NCBI GenBank assembly: GCA_013178005.1
Contig: JABLXL010000022.1
Coordinates: 1 to 54,991 of the forward strand
Source of the DNA: Actinomycetota bacterium
Lineage (GTDB): Bacteria; Actinomycetota; Geothermincolia; Geothermincolales; RBG-13-55-18
Length of the DNA: 54,991 bases
Reading direction: 5' to 3'
Under the pieces are notes generated by a model. It saw only the letters and a list, made by a program, of their open reading frames with translations. It made no database searches and was not told the DNA's origin. Position numbers and translations under genes: made by a program. Shown piece by piece: positions 18,930-27,452 of this stretch; position 1 is the first letter of the stretch; each line of letters begins with the position of its first letter.

Positions 18930-19676
18930 TTGAGGAACCAGTTCAGGAAAGACCTGCTGGAGATGGTGCGCACCTACCGCGGCTACGTGCTGGTGGGGGC
19001 CTTCGTGATATTCGGGGTCCTGAGCCCGGTGACGATGAAGGTGCTTCCCAAGATCCTGCCGGAGTCCGAGGAATTCCAGATCGTGTTCAAGGATACCACC
19101 GCTCTTAGCGCCGCGACCCAGTATTTCGACAACGTGGCCCAGGTAGTCTCGCTGATCGTGGTTATCCTCTCCGCGGGTGCGGTCGCGGGCAAGAGGAGTA
19201 CCGGCTTTTTCCAGATCCTGTTGACCAAGCCGGTGAGGCGCGGTGAGATCGTGGCCAGCGCCTTCGCCGCCCACGCGCTGCTTATCCTGGTGGGCCTGGT
19301 CGCGGGGCACGCCGTGTTCGCTTTATACACCGAGTGGCTCTTCGGCGGCTTGAGCTTCTGGGGGTTGCTGGCTTCCCTCGCGGCCTGCGCCGCCGCCTTG
19401 TGGCTGCTCCTCGCCCTCACCGTTTTCCTGGGAGTGGTCACCAGGCGCGCCGGACTGGCGGGGGTGCTTTCCTTCCTGGGCTTTTTCGCGCTCTCGCTGT
19501 TGTTGGGGCTCCTGCCCCTACCCTGGGAGGTGGCCCCCGCGGCGCTTTTCAGCGCCTCTTCCGGGGTGGTGGCGGGAAGGGACGGCATCGTCGTCCTGGT
19601 GCCGGGTATGATAACGGCGACCGTGGTGGCGTCCGCCCTGCTTGCCGCTTCCATGAGGCTGTTCGAGCGGAACTAG
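18930..19676 (+). CDS. ABC-2 type permease, second system
   Basis: 248 aa, TTG start at 18930 with GAAAGGAT upstream; no better start is available. Six hydrophobic segments are visible (for example GYVLVGAFVIFGVLSPVTM, VVSLIVVILSAGAVAGK, LLILVGLVAGHAVFALYT). KRSTGFFQILLTKPVRRGEI is the ABC-2 family motif stretch. There is no large external domain, so it is a compact NosY/YtrC-like permease pairing with the ATPase before it. Confidence 0.85.
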   Translation: MRNQFRKDLLEMVRTYRGYVLVGAFVIFGVLSPVTMKVLPKILPESEEFQIVFKDTTALSAATQYFDNVAQVVSLIVVILSAGAVAGKRSTGFFQILLTKPVRRGEIVASAFAAHALLILVGLVAGHAVFALYTEWLFGGLSFWGLLASLAACAAALWLLLALTVFLGVVTRRAGLAGVLSFLGFFALSLLLGLLPLPWEVAPAALFSASSGVVAGRDGIVVLVPGMITATVVASALLAASMRLFERN

Positions 19677-19760
19677 CGGCTTCCTGGGCGTGGAGGGAGA
19701 ATGGCGGCAGGCGATTAATCGAGTGCGGGTAAACATGATAGGACCGTTAAGGAGGGGACC

Positions 19761-22424
19761 ATGGGAAGGTCGTTGATGATGGCCTTCGATCTCGGCGGAG
19801 GCTCCGGCCGCTGCATGCTTTTCGACCCCGAGAAGGGCGTGGTGTGCGTTACCAGGCGTGCCTGGACGCACCCCGTGGCGCCTGGCACCGCGAACCTTGG
19901 TTTCGACCTCCAATTAGGTAAAATATGGGAGGCCATGGGCGAAGCGGCGCGCCAGGCCATGGGGGAGGCGGGAGCATCGCCCGGTGACGTGGTGGGGCTG
20001 GCCGCGTGCAGCATGCGCAACACCACCGTGCTCCTGGACGGGGCGGGCGAGGTCATCTTCGCCACTCCCAACCAGGATGCCCGCGCCCTGGGCAACTCCC
20101 TCGTGCTGGCCGGCGAGCGGGGTATGGAGATCTATGAGACGGGCGGACACTGGCCCAGCCCCCTCTTCACCGGCACCCGCTTGCTTTGGTTGCGGGACAA
20201 CCAACCCGGACTCCTGGAGCGGGCGGACAAGGTTGCGAGCCTCTCTGATTGGATGGGGATGCGCTTATGCGGCGAGCTTTTCGCGGAGAGGTCGCAGGCC
20301 GGGGAGACCCTGCTCTTCGACCACCGGTCCCGGGAATGGTCTCACGGCCTCATCTCTTCCCTTGTCCTGGACCAGGACCTGTTTCCCCCCTTGGTGGACG
20401 CCGGGGAGCGCATCGGGTCCCTGACCCCCGAGGCAGCCGATCACCTCGGCTTGGCGCCGGGAACGCCGGTGGCGGCGGGAGGGGCGGATACCCAGTGCGG
20501 TTTGCTGGGGATGGGATGCGTGGAGGTGTCGGAAGTGGGGGTGAACGCCGGCACCAGCATGCCCGTGCAGCAGGTCACCGGCTCCTACGTCACCGATAGC
20601 GAGGGAAGGTTGTGGAGCGGCCAGCACGTGGTGCCCGGTCTCTACGTGGTGGAGAGCAACGGACTCATCACCGGCACGGTGCTGGAGTGGTTCGCGCGCT
20701 TCCTCTACCCGGAAAGCCCCGACCCGGTGGCGGCCCTCTTCGCCGAGGCGGCGGCTTCGGAGCCGGGAGCGGGAGGGGTATATTCGACCCTCGGGGCGCG
20801 CTTGTTCGACGCCCGCGTTACCGGCGTTCTGCTGGGAAATATAACCATGTCGCACATGGTGACCCCCGATGCCTCGTCCCTTCGGTCCCACCTCGGGCGC
20901 GCCCTCCTCGAGGGCTTGGCATGCTCGGCGCGCGCCAACCTCGAGCAGGTTCTGAAGGCGACCGGGCTCGAGCCCTCCAGGGTCACCGTGGGAGGGGGCA
21001 TGTCCAGAAGCGTGCTCTGGACGGGTATCCTGGCGGACGTGGTGGGCAGGTCGGTATGGGTCCCCCACGATCGCGAGGTGGCGTCACTGGGGGCGGCGGT
21101 GTGCGCGGGCGCGGGGGCGGGAGTGTTCCGCGACTTGCGTGAAGGTGCGCGCGCACTGGCAAATCTCGGTGAGGAGCGGGAGCCGGGTGAGGAAAGCGAG
21201 CGGTATCAGGGCCTGTACGCGGGCTGGCGGGAGGCCCTTGAGCTGCGGGCGGAATGCGACGGACACATGGCGAACCTCATGGCGGTGGCCATGCTGGGCC
21301 GCTCGGCGGGCGCGGGCGAAGCCCCGGCGGATTTCCGGCCGCGTATCCTGGTGACCGCGTCCATGGACGAGGCGGCCCTGGAGGAGCTGCGCGCCATGGG
21401 CGAGGTCACCTTCCGCCCCTGGAGGGAGACCCGCATGGTGTATGACGGTGGGGAACGCCTGGTGGAGGCCTTGAGGGGGTTCGACGTTTTTGTGACGGAA
21501 ATGGATATCGTCGATTTCGAGGCGTTGCGCGGACTGCCTGATCTGAAGATGATCATATGCTGCCGCGTCAACGCCGTGAACGTGGATCTCGAAGCGGCCA
21601 CTGCTTATGGCGTGCCGGTGGCCAATACCCCGGGCAGGAACGCGGATGCCGTGGCCGACCTGGTGGTGGCGTACATGATCATGCTGGCGCGCAAGCTGCC
21701 CCAGGCTTCGTCTTTCCTCAAACAAGAGGAGGTGGCGGAGGGAGACATGGCGCGCATGGGGGAGGCCTACCTCGCTTTCCAGGGAAAGGAATTGTGGCGC
21801 AAGACGGTGGGGTTGGTGGGCCTGGGCAGCGTGGGCTCGAAGGTCGCGCGCAGGCTCCTGTCCTTCGGGGCGCGCGTGCTCTACCATGACCCGGCTGTGG
21901 ATGCCGGGAAAGGGGCGGCGTTGGGCGCGGAAAAAGTCTCCTTCGAGGAGCTCCTGGAGCGCAGCGATTTCGTCAGCCTGCACGCCCCGGCGGTGAAGGC
22001 CACCGAGGGGATGATGGACGCCAGGGCTTTCTCGTGCATGAAGGACGGCGCCTTTTTCATCAACACGGCGCGTGCTTCCCTGGTGGATCACGAAGCGCTG
22101 GCCGAGGCGCTTGAGTCGGGGAAGCTGGCGGGCGCCGCCCTGGACGTCTTTCCCATCGAGCCGCCGGGATCCGACGACCGCCTGGTAAGGCGTGAAGACG
22201 TCATCGCCACGCCGCACATAGGAGGGGATACGGTGGAGATCGGCGCCCACCAGGGCCAGATAGCGGCCCAGCAGCTCCGGGATCTCCTGAGCGGGAGGGC
22301 TCCCGAGCACCTCCTGAATCCCGAGGCGCTCGAGGGTTTCGAGTGGACCGGCCCCCGGCGCGAGCCTTCACGCGAAGAGCTGGAGCGCCTGGCCGCAAAC
22401 CCCAAGCCCTCCATGACCTCGTGA
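19761..22424 (+). CDS. Fusion of FGGY carbohydrate kinase and D-2-hydroxyacid dehydrogenase
   Basis: 887 aa, ATG at 19761 after GGAGGGGACC. Residues about 5-500 are an FGGY kinase: the phosphate loop AFDLGGGSGRCMLFD, and GGADTQCGLLGMG with candidate catalytic base D243. The closest resemblance by eye is to autoinducer-2/xylulokinase-type members. Residues about 525-870 are a complete NAD-dependent 2-hydroxyacid dehydrogenase: VGLVGLGSVGSKVARRL, NTARASLVDHEALAEAL (Arg), DVFPIEPP (Glu) and ATPHIGG (His). There is no stop or frameshift between the halves. The fusion implies that a sugar or hydroxy-acid is phosphorylated and oxidised or reduced by one protein; the substrate is unknown. The gene stands alone. 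Confidence 0.88.
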   Translation: MGRSLMMAFDLGGGSGRCMLFDPEKGVVCVTRRAWTHPVAPGTANLGFDLQLGKIWEAMGEAARQAMGEAGASPGDVVGLAACSMRNTTVLLDGAGEVIFATPNQDARALGNSLVLAGERGMEIYETGGHWPSPLFTGTRLLWLRDNQPGLLERADKVASLSDWMGMRLCGELFAERSQAGETLLFDHRSREWSHGLISSLVLDQDLFPPLVDAGERIGSLTPEAADHLGLAPGTPVAAGGADTQCGLLGMGCVEVSEVGVNAGTSMPVQQVTGSYVTDSEGRLWSGQHVVPGLYVVESNGLITGTVLEWFARFLYPESPDPVAALFAEAAASEPGAGGVYSTLGARLFDARVTGVLLGNITMSHMVTPDASSLRSHLGRALLEGLACSARANLEQVLKATGLEPSRVTVGGGMSRSVLWTGILADVVGRSVWVPHDREVASLGAAVCAGAGAGVFRDLREGARALANLGEEREPGEESERYQGLYAGWREALELRAECDGHMANLMAVAMLGRSAGAGEAPADFRPRILVTASMDEAALEELRAMGEVTFRPWRETRMVYDGGERLVEALRGFDVFVTEMDIVDFEALRGLPDLKMIICCRVNAVNVDLEAATAYGVPVANTPGRNADAVADLVVAYMIMLARKLPQASSFLKQEEVAEGDMARMGEAYLAFQGKELWRKTVGLVGLGSVGSKVARRLLSFGARVLYHDPAVDAGKGAALGAEKVSFEELLERSDFVSLHAPAVKATEGMMDARAFSCMKDGAFFINTARASLVDHEALAEALESGKLAGAALDVFPIEPPGSDDRLVRREDVIATPHIGGDTVEIGAHQGQIAAQQLRDLLSGRAPEHLLNPEALEGFEWTGPRREPSREELERLAANPKPSMTS

Positions 22425-22450
22425 CCAGGCATGGGGCAAGGGCCGTCCCT

Positions 22451-22969
22451 CTACGATTGGAGCTTGGAGAGCTTGGGGGCGATCACCGTTCGGCAGTACG
22501 GTTGATCGGGGTTGCGTTCGTAGTAGCGGTGGTGGTATTCCTCGGCGGGGAAGAACTTCTCCAGCCTCTTGACCTCGGTCACGATGGGCCGGTCGTAGTT
22601 CCCGGCGATGCGGGATATGTATGCCTCGACACGTTTCCTCTGTTCGTCGTCGGTATAGAGAATGATTGACCTGTACTGCGTGCCCACGTCCGCTCCCTGC
22701 CGGTTCAGGGAAGTGGGGTCGTGGGAGGCGAAAAAGACCTCCAGCACTTCCTCGAGGCTCAGCTTCCGGGGATCGAACTCCACCTCCACCACCTCCGCGT
22801 GGCCTGTGGTCCCGTCGCATACCTCGCGATAGGTGGGGTTGGAAACGAAGCCGCCCGCGTAGCCGGGCGTCACCGCGACCACCCCCTTGACCCTGCGGAA
22901 GAAGGCCTCCGTGCACCAGAAGCAACCTCCCCCGAGGACGATGCTCTCATAGCCACTGTCTCTATCCAT
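22451..22969 (-). CDS. msrA: Peptide-methionine (S)-S-oxide reductase
   Basis: 172 aa from the ATG at 22969, chosen because GGAGGGG lies 8 bases upstream; an in-frame ATG 14 codons earlier (23011) has no such site. The active-site motif GGCFWCTEAFF is near residue 12, and the family stretches PGYAGGFVSNPTYREVC, GHAEVVEVEFDP and EEYHHRYYERNPDQPYC follow. It reduces methionine-S-sulfoxide in proteins or free Met using thioredoxin. It lies downstream of msrB on the same strand, about 140 bases away, so the two are probably co-expressed. Confidence 0.95.
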   Translation of the reverse strand: MDRDSGYESIVLGGGCFWCTEAFFRRVKGVVAVTPGYAGGFVSNPTYREVCDGTTGHAEVVEVEFDPRKLSLEEVLEVFFASHDPTSLNRQGADVGTQYRSIILYTDDEQRKRVEAYISRIAGNYDRPIVTEVKRLEKFFPAEEYHHRYYERNPDQPYCRTVIAPKLSKLQS

Positions 22970-23074
22970 GTCATACCCCTCCAGATCATGAGTCGTTTCG
23001 GCATGTTCCATTCCGGGCGTTCCATTCCGGAAGTCGGCGGATCAGGTCTCTTATTCCATGTCTCGCGCGCCGAA

Positions 23075-23275
23075 TCCGTACTCCCGCCGTCCGCGTCCGG
23101 CTGCCTTTTCATTCTCCTTCTTTGCGGGGCACGAAACGCATGGAGATGGAGTTCACGCAGTGGCGGGTGTTCTTGGGGGTGAAGCCCTCTCCCGAGAACA
23201 CGTGCCCTAAGTGGCCCCCGCACCTGGCGCAGATTATCTCCGTCCTCCTGCCGTCCGCGTCGGGCTGCCTTTTCA
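23075..23275. repeat. 37-base direct repeat bracketing the 3' part of msrB
   Basis: Bases 23075-23111 (TCCGTACTCCCGCCGTCCGC...) recur at 23239-23275 with three mismatches, offset 164. The left copy covers the msrB stop codon and the start of the gap to msrA; the right copy is inside msrB. This is a remnant of a partial tandem duplication. Confidence 0.75.
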
Positions 23276-23480
23276 CCGCCCCGGGGATCTCGTCGTCGAA
23301 ACTGGGCCAGCCGCAACCGGAATGGAACTTGTCCTCCGAGCGGTAGAGAGGAGCCCCGCACCTCCTGCACACGTAGGTGCCCGGCTCGAAAAGGTCGGTA
23401 TATTCTCCCGTGAAGGGCGGCTCGGTCCCCTTGTGGACGATTACCCACTCCTCGTCCGGCGTCAGCTTATTCTCTTCCAT
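23109..23480 (-). CDS. msrB: Peptide-methionine (R)-S-oxide reductase
   Basis: 123 aa, ATG at 23480. The zinc ligands are in CRRCG and CARCGGH, the SelR core is [11 protein letters not shown] and [12 protein letters not shown], and the catalytic Cys is in RHCVNSISM. This is the Cys form, not the selenocysteine form. The start is preceded by GTATAAATT, which looks like a -10 hexamer only about 10 bases from the ATG, with no ribosome site, so the mRNA may be leaderless. It acts with the downstream MsrA to repair both sulfoxide isomers. Confidence 0.95.
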   Translation of the reverse strand: MEENKLTPDEEWVIVHKGTEPPFTGEYTDLFEPGTYVCRRCGAPLYRSEDKFHSGCGWPSFDDEIPGAVKRQPDADGRRTEIICARCGGHLGHVFSGEGFTPKNTRHCVNSISMRFVPRKEGE

Positions 23481-23565
23481 AGGAACAATTTATACCTTTA
23501 AGGGACCTGCCGCCATGTCGATCATCAAGGGATCAAAGCGGACGCCCATGTCCGCGGACTAATCT

Positions 23566-23780
23566 GGAAAAAGATGGCCGCATCTTTGGGAACCGCTGTG
23601 GCCGGGAATAGGGCAAGACCTGACCCCAGCGCCGTTTTTCGCTGATGACGGCTAGCCTCTTCCCCACGCGATTTACAATAGATTTCCGATCCCATTCGGA
23701 AAAATATGGCCAAACCCTTGGGAACCACTGTGTCCGATGGGTGGGAACGGTGCGAGAACTGACCAGGGCGCCGCGAGGTG
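23566..23780. repeat. Degenerate 132-base tandem duplication upstream of the GlpA-like operon
   Basis: GGAAAAAGATGGCC...TTGGGAACC(G)CTGTG at 23566 recurs as GGAAAAATATGGCC...TTGGGAACCACTGTG at 23698, and both are followed about 40 bases later by CTGACC and GCGCCG. The gap 23481-23822 otherwise holds only a weak TATAGA before the operon start. Confidence 0.6.
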
Positions 23781-23822
23781 TTATGATTCATTAAGCGTAT
23801 AGAAAATGACGGAGAGGAAGTT

Positions 23823-25400
23823 ATGGCGCGCAACGGCGTTTCGCCATTATCGCTGGGGCCGGAGAAGTTGCCCTCCCGCGCCGGGCTGGTGGTGGTGGGT
23901 GGTGGGGTCATCGGCTGCTCCATCGCCCGCGAGGCCACCCGCTACACCCCTGACGTGGTAGTGCTCGAGAAGGAGAGCGATGTCGCCTGTGGCACCTCCA
24001 AAGCCAACAACGCCGAGGTGCACTCAGGAATAGGCGAGGACGCGGGCACCCTGAAACAGAAGCTCAACGTGCGCGGAAACCAGATGTACGACGAGTTCGT
24101 GCGCGGCCTGGGGGTGGAGCTCAAGCGCCAGGGGCTGCTCATCGTGGTCACCCAGCGTACCATCCCCCGCGACGGGGGAATGCCCGAGGAAGAGCGCATG
24201 GAGTTGCTCACCCGCAAGATCCCCGCAGGCATCGTGGCTTACGGCGAGAACGCCGGCATCAGGGGTTTGCGCATACTCTCCCGCGACGAGGTCTTCCGCA
24301 TGGAGCCCAACGTGACCAGGGAGGCGGTGGCGGGGGTCTTCGACCCCACCTACGGGCTCATCAGCCCCTACAAGCTCACCATCGCCCTGGCGGAGCACGC
24401 GGTGATCAACGGGGCGAGGGTCTTCCTAGACACCGAGGTCACGGGCTTCCGCGTGGAGGATGGCGCGGTGAGGGCGGTGGTAACGAACCGCGGGGAGATC
24501 GAGAGCTCCCTGGTGGTCAACGCCTCCGGGGTCTTCGCCGACGAGGTGGCGGACATGGCGGGGGCGGGGGGCTTCAAGATCCATCCGCGCAAGGGGGCCA
24601 CCCTTCTCTTCGACCGCCAGGTCACGGCGGAGTACGTGCGCTCCAGCGTGGCCGAGTTCCGGCTGCCGGGGCAGAGGACCACCCAAAGCAAGGGCGGGGG
24701 CGCCATGCCCACCGCCGAGGGCAACCTGCAGCTAGGCCCCACCGCCATCGAGGTGGAGGACAAGTACGACACCTCCATCTCCGCCGAGGAGATCGAGGAG
24801 ATCTTCGAGCGCTTCCACTACCTGCTGCCTGATTTTCCCAGGGATGCCCTCATCTCCGCCTTCAGCGGGGTGCGCGCCCCCACCCTGGAGGAGGATTTCG
24901 TCATCGGCGCCTCGGAGGCGGTGAGGGGTTTCGTCAACGTGGCGGGGATACAGTCGCCGGGCCTGGCCTCCGCGCCGGCCATCGCGGAGATGGTCCTGGG
25001 TATCCTGCACGACCTCGGGCTGCCGCGCGAGCCGCGCCCCGACTTCGACCCCGTGCGCCCCGCGCCACCCAAGTTCTCCGAGCTCTCCAACCGGGAGCGC
25101 AACCGCCTCGTCCGCGAGGACCCCCGCTGGGGCAACGTCATCTGCCGCTGCGAGACGGTGACGGAGATGGAGGTGGTGAACGCCATCCACTCCATCATCC
25201 CCGCCACCAACATGGACGCGGTGAAACGACGCACCCGCACCGGCATGGGGCGCTGCCAGGGCGGGTTCTGCCACAACCGCGTGGCCGCCATCCTCGCGCG
25301 CGAGCTGGGCATCCACGTGACCGAGGTGACCAAGGACGGGGAGGGCTCGCCCGTTTTCCTGGGCGTGGCCAAGGAGTTCCTGGGGGGCGGGACGAGATGA
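23823..25400 (+). CDS. GlpA-like FAD-dependent dehydrogenase with C-terminal [2Fe-2S] BFD domain
   Basis: 525 aa, ATG at 23823. Residues about 20-400 are a DAO-fold flavoprotein (VVVGGGVIGCSIAREATRY, ASGVFADEVADMAG, GVRAPTLEEDFVIG). Residues about 435-500 hold the BFD-type cluster: CRCETVTEMEV with two Cys and GRCQGGFCHNR with two more. This architecture is that of anaerobic glycerol-3-phosphate dehydrogenase subunit A and related hydroxyacid oxidases. It heads a three-gene operon with a second flavoprotein and a DUF1667 protein, a set usual in anaerobes. Glycerol-3-phosphate is a reasonable but unproven substrate. Confidence 0.88.
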   Translation: MARNGVSPLSLGPEKLPSRAGLVVVGGGVIGCSIAREATRYTPDVVVLEKESDVACGTSKANNAEVHSGIGEDAGTLKQKLNVRGNQMYDEFVRGLGVELKRQGLLIVVTQRTIPRDGGMPEEERMELLTRKIPAGIVAYGENAGIRGLRILSRDEVFRMEPNVTREAVAGVFDPTYGLISPYKLTIALAEHAVINGARVFLDTEVTGFRVEDGAVRAVVTNRGEIESSLVVNASGVFADEVADMAGAGGFKIHPRKGATLLFDRQVTAEYVRSSVAEFRLPGQRTTQSKGGGAMPTAEGNLQLGPTAIEVEDKYDTSISAEEIEEIFERFHYLLPDFPRDALISAFSGVRAPTLEEDFVIGASEAVRGFVNVAGIQSPGLASAPAIAEMVLGILHDLGLPREPRPDFDPVRPAPPKFSELSNRERNRLVREDPRWGNVICRCETVTEMEVVNAIHSIIPATNMDAVKRRTRTGMGRCQGGFCHNRVAAILARELGIHVTEVTKDGEGSPVFLGVAKEFLGGGTR

Positions 25401-25625
25401 GAAAGGCTTTCCGTTCATCGAATATGATCGCCGCTCGCCCCGACAAAGTCACGGGATCATCGCCCGTTCCGGCTACTACCAATGATTACCTGGGAGGCGT
25501 GACGGGATGAGAAAGGCTTTCCGTTCATCGAATATGATCGCCGTTCGCCCCGACAAAGTCGCGTGCTCACTCCCGCCCGCTCCGGCTACTACCAATGATT
25601 TCCTGGGGGGCGTGACGCCGTGAGC
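25377..25625 (+). repeat. Tandem duplication of about 110 bases between the two flavoprotein genes
   Basis: TCCTGGGGGGCGGGACGAGA (25378) with the following 100 bases recurs at about 25488, and the end of the unit appears a third time at 25600 as TTTCCTGGGGGGCGTGACG. The offsets are 110 and 113 bases. Each junction carries the same stop/start-like context, and the third leads into the real GTG start at 25620. The inserted copies separate two genes that would otherwise nearly touch. Confidence 0.88.
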
Positions 25626-26894
25626 GCGGTGCGCAGGCCCCAGTGCGTGGTCATCGGCGCCGGCCCCGCCGGGCTGGGTGCGGCGCTGGCGGCGCGCGAG
25701 GCGGGGCTTGGGGACGTCATGCTCCTGGAGAGGGACTTCGAGCTCGGGGGGATTCTCCCGCAGTGCATCCACGACGGTTTCGGCTCCATCGTCTTCGACC
25801 AGGTGCTCACCGGCCCCCAGTACGCCCAGCGCTTCATCGACCGCGTGGAGGCTGCGGGCATCGAGGTCAAGCTGAACACCATGGTGCTGGAGATGCGGGG
25901 GGACCGGCGCATCACCGCCGTCAATCCCCGGGACGGGGTCTTCGAGCTGGAACCCGCTTCCATCGTTCTGGCCATGGGCTGCCGCGAGCGCACGCGCCAC
26001 CAGGTGATGATCCCCGGTTACCGCCCCGCGGGGGTCATCTGCGCCGGCGCGGCGCAGCGGGACATCAACATCGAGGGGCTCATGCCGGGGCGTCGGGTGG
26101 TCATCCTGGGCTCGGGGGACATCGGCCTGATCATGGCCCGCCGCTTCACCCTGGAGGGGGCGGAAGTGGAGGGGGTATACGAGATCATGGACCACCCGGG
26201 CGGGCTCACCCGCAACGTGGTGCAGTGCCTGCACGACTACGACATCCCCCTGCACCTATCCCACACCGTCACCTTCATACATGGAAGAAAAAGGGTGGAG
26301 GCGGTGACGGTGACGCGGGTGGACGAGAACCTCAAGCCCATTAAGGGCACGGAGCGCCGCGTGCCCTGCGACGCCCTGGTGCTCTCCGTCGGACTCATCC
26401 CCGAGAACGAGCTCTCCAAGCAGGCGGGGGTGGAGCTCGACCCGCTCACCGCGGGGCCGGTGGTGGACGAGCGCATGCACACCTCGGTGGACGGCATCTT
26501 CGCCTGCGGCAACGTGGTGTGCGTCTTCGACCTCGTGGACTGGGTGACCCAGACGGCGGAGAGGGCGGGGCGGAGCGCGGCGGAGTACGTGCTCGAGGGA
26601 GGCAGGAGGAAGCGCAGGCCCCCGGTGCGGGTCACCGCGGGGCGGAACGTGAAGTTCGTGGTCCCGCAGCTTCTGCGGGAGTTCGACCGCGAGATCGAGC
26701 TCTTCTTCCGGGTGGAGCACCCCGAGCGGGCGGCCAGGACGCGGGTGCTTGTGGACGGTGAGGAGCTTTACTCCCGCAAGGCGAAGATGGTGCGGCCCCC
26801 GGAGATGGTTAAAGCGGGGGCGGATCCCGGCGGAGCGAGGAGGGAACTGGAAAACATCACCGTGGAAGTGGTCACGGAGGAGGAAGAAGCGTAG
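25620..26894 (+). CDS. FAD/NAD-dependent oxidoreductase, GlpA-operon partner
   Basis: 424 aa, GTG at 25620. The N-terminal FAD fold is CVVIGAGPAGLGAALAAREA, the second nucleotide-binding motif is RVVILGSGDIGLIMARRF (about 155-175), and the third family motif is HTSVDGIFACGNVVCVFDLV near 285. The combination matches the pyridine nucleotide-disulfide-like flavoproteins found next to GlpA-like and DUF1667 genes in Clostridia and Thermotogae. It probably links the dehydrogenase to NAD(H) or another carrier. The start lies at the end of a tandem duplication. Confidence 0.87.
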   Translation: MSAVRRPQCVVIGAGPAGLGAALAAREAGLGDVMLLERDFELGGILPQCIHDGFGSIVFDQVLTGPQYAQRFIDRVEAAGIEVKLNTMVLEMRGDRRITAVNPRDGVFELEPASIVLAMGCRERTRHQVMIPGYRPAGVICAGAAQRDINIEGLMPGRRVVILGSGDIGLIMARRFTLEGAEVEGVYEIMDHPGGLTRNVVQCLHDYDIPLHLSHTVTFIHGRKRVEAVTVTRVDENLKPIKGTERRVPCDALVLSVGLIPENELSKQAGVELDPLTAGPVVDERMHTSVDGIFACGNVVCVFDLVDWVTQTAERAGRSAAEYVLEGGRRKRRPPVRVTAGRNVKFVVPQLLREFDREIELFFRVEHPERAARTRVLVDGEELYSRKAKMVRPPEMVKAGADPGGARRELENITVEVVTEEEEA

Positions 26895-26953
26895 CTGCTC
26901 CCGCGCCGGCCGCGGGGAGCCGGAGGCGGGACGGGAGGCGGTAAGAGCGAGCG

Positions 26954-27331
26954 ATGAAGAAGACGCATAATTACACCTGCATCAACTGCCCCTTGAGCTG
27001 CTCCCTGGAGCTCACGGAGGAGGACGGCGAGGTCCTGGAGGTCAGGGGCGCCGACTGCAAGGTGGGCCAGAAGTACGCCGTGGAGGAGTTCCGCAACCCC
27101 CGTCGCACCGTGAGCACCACGGTCAGGGTCCAGGGCGGCGTGCTCCCCCTCCTTCCGGTGGTCAGCGCAGCACCCATCCCCAAGGCCCTGGTGAGGGAAG
27201 CGGTGCGCACCTTGGCAGCGGTGACGGTGGAGGCCCCGGTAGCGGATGGCCAGGTCATCTACCCCGATATCCTGGGCACCGGCGTGGACATCATCGCATC
27301 CCGCAGGCTGGAAGCCGGAGTTTCCGGCTAA
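26954..27331 (+). CDS. DUF1667 family protein, four-Cys N-terminus
   Basis: 125 aa, ATG at 26954. The Cys pattern CINCPLSCSLEL (C-x2-C-x3-C) plus GADCKVG gives four Cys near the N-terminus, likely a metal or Fe-S site. The rest (PRRTVSTTVRVQGG, PLLPVVSAAPIPKALV) is typical DUF1667. It is the third gene of the GlpA-like operon and may serve as the electron-transfer subunit, in the position GlpC holds in enteric bacteria. That role is inference from context. Confidence 0.88.
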   Translation: MKKTHNYTCINCPLSCSLELTEEDGEVLEVRGADCKVGQKYAVEEFRNPRRTVSTTVRVQGGVLPLLPVVSAAPIPKALVREAVRTLAAVTVEAPVADGQVIYPDILGTGVDIIASRRLEAGVSG

Positions 27332-27402
27332 GTCTGAGAAGCCCAAGATATTGTCCCCGCCTTCCATTGCCTTGCACCTGTGGTGCGGGGTCTTCCGCTA
27401 AT

Positions 27403-27450
27403 CGATGCCCGGCATCGGGTTCAACCTGGTATATAGCCGGAGGTGGGAGG
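27403..27450 (+). promoter_or_regulatory. Palindrome and -10-like site before the MgtA-like gene
   Basis: CGATGCC-C-GGCATCG (27403-27417) is a perfect 7+7 palindrome, followed by GGTATATAG (27428-27436) and the strong ribosome site GGAGGTGGGAGG (27439-27450). An ATG lies inside the palindrome, but the ribosome site favours the TTG at 27453. An operator overlapping the promoter would fit metal-responsive control; this is inference. Confidence 0.4.
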
Positions 27451-27452
27451 GC

